Shown in pieces: positions 5,685 to 7,395 of a stretch of DNA of 7,395 bases. The position numbers and the translations under genes were made by a program. This DNA comes from Candidatus Pacearchaeota archaeon (GTDB lineage Archaea > Nanoarchaeota > Nanoarchaeia > Pacearchaeales > GW2011-AR1), in assembly GCA_002686195.1 (NCBI GenBank), contig NZAS01000019.1:1-7395 (forward strand), written 5' to 3'. The stretch's first letter is position 1, and every line of letters starts with the position of its first letter. The notes below the pieces were generated by a model. The model saw only the letters and a program-made list of their open reading frames with translations, searched no databases and was not told the DNA's origin.

Positions 5685-7395
5685 TGGTACAATTCTATAG
5701 AAAAACCGAGATAGTTAATGATACTGGGGTATTTCAAGCATATCCTGATTTATTTATAGGGCAGGAAGCTAATATAGATATAAAAGGAGGTACTACTGCT
5801 AGAAGGGGAATATTTGAATTCGTTGTGGCAGATAAACCGGTTTTCGGTGATTCTACATTAACGGCTGTACGACCCAATCTTTATATAAATTCAGTAGATT
5901 TAAATAATTCCACAGAGCTACCTCGTTATAAAGGTTATGTTTTTAATAAGAGTCTTAGCGACTTAAGTAGCCCCGAAGGTGGACTAGCTATAAAAGACGA
6001 GTCCGCAGTTGTTATTGAAACTTATATGTCTAATGAGGGTGCTTGGTTAGAAGAAAAGTTTGATGGTAATCCTAGACAAATAGGGGGAGACGTACCAGAA
6101 CTAGAAGTAGAAAGTGGTACCGTAATAAGACATATAGCTAGAGCTATTAAAGTTGAGAGTCTTATAAAGTGGCTTCGTATGGATTCTATTACTGGTGGAG
6201 ATGGTAAATCTCCTTCAGGTGGAGTAGTAGGATGGCTTAAAGCGGCTTTCGATGAAGCAGAGTATTCTGATGATTTTGATGAGTATCTGGAACAAAGCGA
6301 TAGTGCTCTTGAGCTTTGGTTAAATACAAATTATGGTGTAGAATCTGATAACCTTCGAGGTACATCAACACAGAAATTAGGGTACTTCCAACAATCTATA
6401 CAAGGCACCGGCACAGAAGCGCTAGCTGGCGCGTATACTGGCGCCAAGGTTGGAGGAATGGCGGGAGCCGTTGCTGGTGCAGCAGCTGGTGCAGCCATGT
6501 CTAATCCTGATAATTACGTAAGAAATGGTAACAAAGTCAATGACAGTACAAAGGGTAATTTCTTGATTCCCCTAGAACACGAAAAAAGAAGGGGAAGAAA
6601 GGATTATTATAGACCTAAGAAATATGGGACATCCCCTAATTGGTGGATTCACTCCAAAGATATAGACAGGAGCGGATTCCTTATGAAAGATGTAAAGATG
6701 ACAAGGAGCGTTGAGTCAGATATAGATGTCAATACGAGAATCCATCCCGGTAATTCGGTATTTGATTTAGTACGAAGACAAAAATCATATTGGATAGCTG
6801 ACCCAGAAGATTATGCTGGGGTTATTGAAGCCGCGTATACTAGAGCTTTATTTACTACCTCTAATGGTTTGGATGGGCAAGCGGCCCAATTAAAAGCTCA
6901 TTGGAGACATATAGATAGTTCAGAAGTTAGTGATAGAGCTAAAATGCTACCAGTAAAGATAGCTCCAGAAATTGATAACAGGCAAGAGCTTATTTTATCA
7001 TACGGCCACATTCCAAGACCAAGTGAGAATGATACATATCATGCTGGTACTTTTGATGTATATCCACAAGCAGTGGCGAAAGCGGCTGGTACTTTCACTG
7101 GATGGGGTTCTTCCGATGAGACATCTAGAAATACCATGATATATGAAAAAATGTTGGATAGTAAAGTAGCGACAAAGGTATCGTTTACTTTTAATCCCTT
7201 GGATTTGGAATATGCTTGGGTAGAACCTATTTTAGAATCGGATGGATGGTCTCGCCGACCCACCGATTCGGCTGATGGTATTATTACTTCACGCAGAGGA
7301 TTCTTCTGCACTCTATCTAGAAATCCTGTAAAACAGGGTCAGGCAGGGGCGAGAGCCCAGACATTCGTAGACTATTTAACTGAGAATATGGCTGG
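5684..7395 (+). CDS. Probable tail hub/baseplate protein (partial, first 570 aa)
   Basis: The reading frame stays open from the ATG at 5684 to the window edge, so the C-terminus is missing. It overlaps the tape measure stop by one base and has a strong SD. The gene after the tape measure usually encodes a distal tail or hub protein, which seeds tube assembly. Residues 1-165 look beta-rich with a hub-like pattern: IDIKGG (31-36), IFEFVVADKPVFGD (43-56), RYKGYVFN (81-88). Residues 155-235 are a helical, acidic insert. Residues 241-272 are a Gly/Ala-rich glycine zipper (GAYTGAKVGGMAGAVAGAAA, 249-268), hydrophobic enough to insert in a membrane. Residues 299-314 are strongly basic (KRRGRK...YYRPKKY). 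Residues 315-570 are mixed alpha/beta, with a GTFDVYP block at 455-461 and one cysteine at 542. I cannot place it in a family by motif; the hub call is from position and the N-terminal pattern. Alternatives are a fused distal tail plus hub protein or a tail-tip host-interaction protein. Confidence 0.55.
   Translation, partial: MVQFYRKTEIVNDTGVFQAYPDLFIGQEANIDIKGGTTARRGIFEFVVADKPVFGDSTLTAVRPNLYINSVDLNNSTELPRYKGYVFNKSLSDLSSPEGGLAIKDESAVVIETYMSNEGAWLEEKFDGNPRQIGGDVPELEVESGTVIRHIARAIKVESLIKWLRMDSITGGDGKSPSGGVVGWLKAAFDEAEYSDDFDEYLEQSDSALELWLNTNYGVESDNLRGTSTQKLGYFQQSIQGTGTEALAGAYTGAKVGGMAGAVAGAAAGAAMSNPDNYVRNGNKVNDSTKGNFLIPLEHEKRRGRKDYYRPKKYGTSPNWWIHSKDIDRSGFLMKDVKMTRSVESDIDVNTRIHPGNSVFDLVRRQKSYWIADPEDYAGVIEAAYTRALFTTSNGLDGQAAQLKAHWRHIDSSEVSDRAKMLPVKIAPEIDNRQELILSYGHIPRPSENDTYHAGTFDVYPQAVAKAAGTFTGWGSSDETSRNTMIYEKMLDSKVATKVSFTFNPLDLEYAWVEPILESDGWSRRPTDSADGIITSRRGFFCTLSRNPVKQGQAGARAQTFVDYLTENMA
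6473..6496 (+). repeat. Tandem 12-bp repeat in the glycine-zipper segment
   Basis: GCTGGTGCAGCA is followed directly by GCTGGTGCAGCC (11 of 12 bases identical). In frame it encodes Ala-Gly-Ala-Ala twice (hub residues 264-271). The surrounding stretch, about 6418-6500, is noticeably richer in G+C than the rest of the gene, partly because Gly and Ala codons are G+C rich. It looks like a small in-frame duplication that lengthened the zipper. Confidence 0.6.

Noticed and set aside
5879..5887. CTTTATATA inside the hub gene, matching the first nine bases of the promoter element
   Set aside because: It lies about 195 nt inside a coding region, lacks the ACTA-side match (continues AAAT), and is not followed by an SD-ATG pair; a chance match in AT-rich DNA is likely.
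1..7395. tRNA, rRNA, CRISPR array, insertion sequence, integrase or attachment site
   Set aside because: I looked for cloverleaf-like arms, regularly spaced repeats, terminal inverted repeats and transposase motifs and saw none; coding sequence fills nearly the whole window.

Overview
The window is a piece of the tail module of a tailed double-stranded DNA virus or provirus (class Caudoviricetes), with every gene on the + strand. The order is typical of such modules: tail tube, tail assembly chaperone pair, tape measure protein, then tail hub/baseplate. Both intergenic gaps carry an archaeal-looking TATA element (TTTATATA inside an identical 12-mer), followed by a short leader and a good Shine-Dalgarno sequence. 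Arginine is mostly AGA/AGG and the DNA is moderately AT-rich. The tape measure protein shows no peptidoglycan-degrading domain. These points together suggest an archaeal host, perhaps a mesophilic or marine euryarchaeon, but this is inference. The same element can be read as a bacterial -10 box, so a bacterial host is not excluded.

Layout. Positions 1-76 hold a promoter, a leader stem-loop and an SD. Positions 77-880 and 886-1656 encode two tandem paralogous tail-tube-like proteins (267 and 256 aa). Positions 1668-1829 encode a 53-aa highly charged protein. Positions 1830-1897 hold a second promoter, a strong stem-loop and an SD. Positions 1898-2254 and 2260-2559 are a gpG/gpT-like tail assembly chaperone pair joined by a probable -1 ribosomal frameshift at A AAT TTT (2245-2251), which would give a 220-aa fusion. 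Positions 2562-5684 encode a 1040-aa TP901-type tape measure protein. Positions 5684-7395 hold the first 570 codons of a probable tail hub/baseplate protein that runs off the window. No stretch of 300 bases lacks a gene.

How the genes work together. The tape measure protein sets tail length and is coated by the chaperones (the frameshifted form recruits tube subunits in the lambda model). Tube protein polymerises around it from a hub/baseplate initiation complex. The abundant tube proteins have one promoter, while chaperones, tape measure and hub share a second, tightly packed operon with gaps of 2 bp or a 1-bp overlap. Three points are most worth following: the frameshift signal, the matched promoter-plus-leader-hairpin architecture of the two transcription units, and a glycine-zipper segment in the middle of the hub protein. 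I found no RNA gene, CRISPR array, insertion sequence or attachment site.
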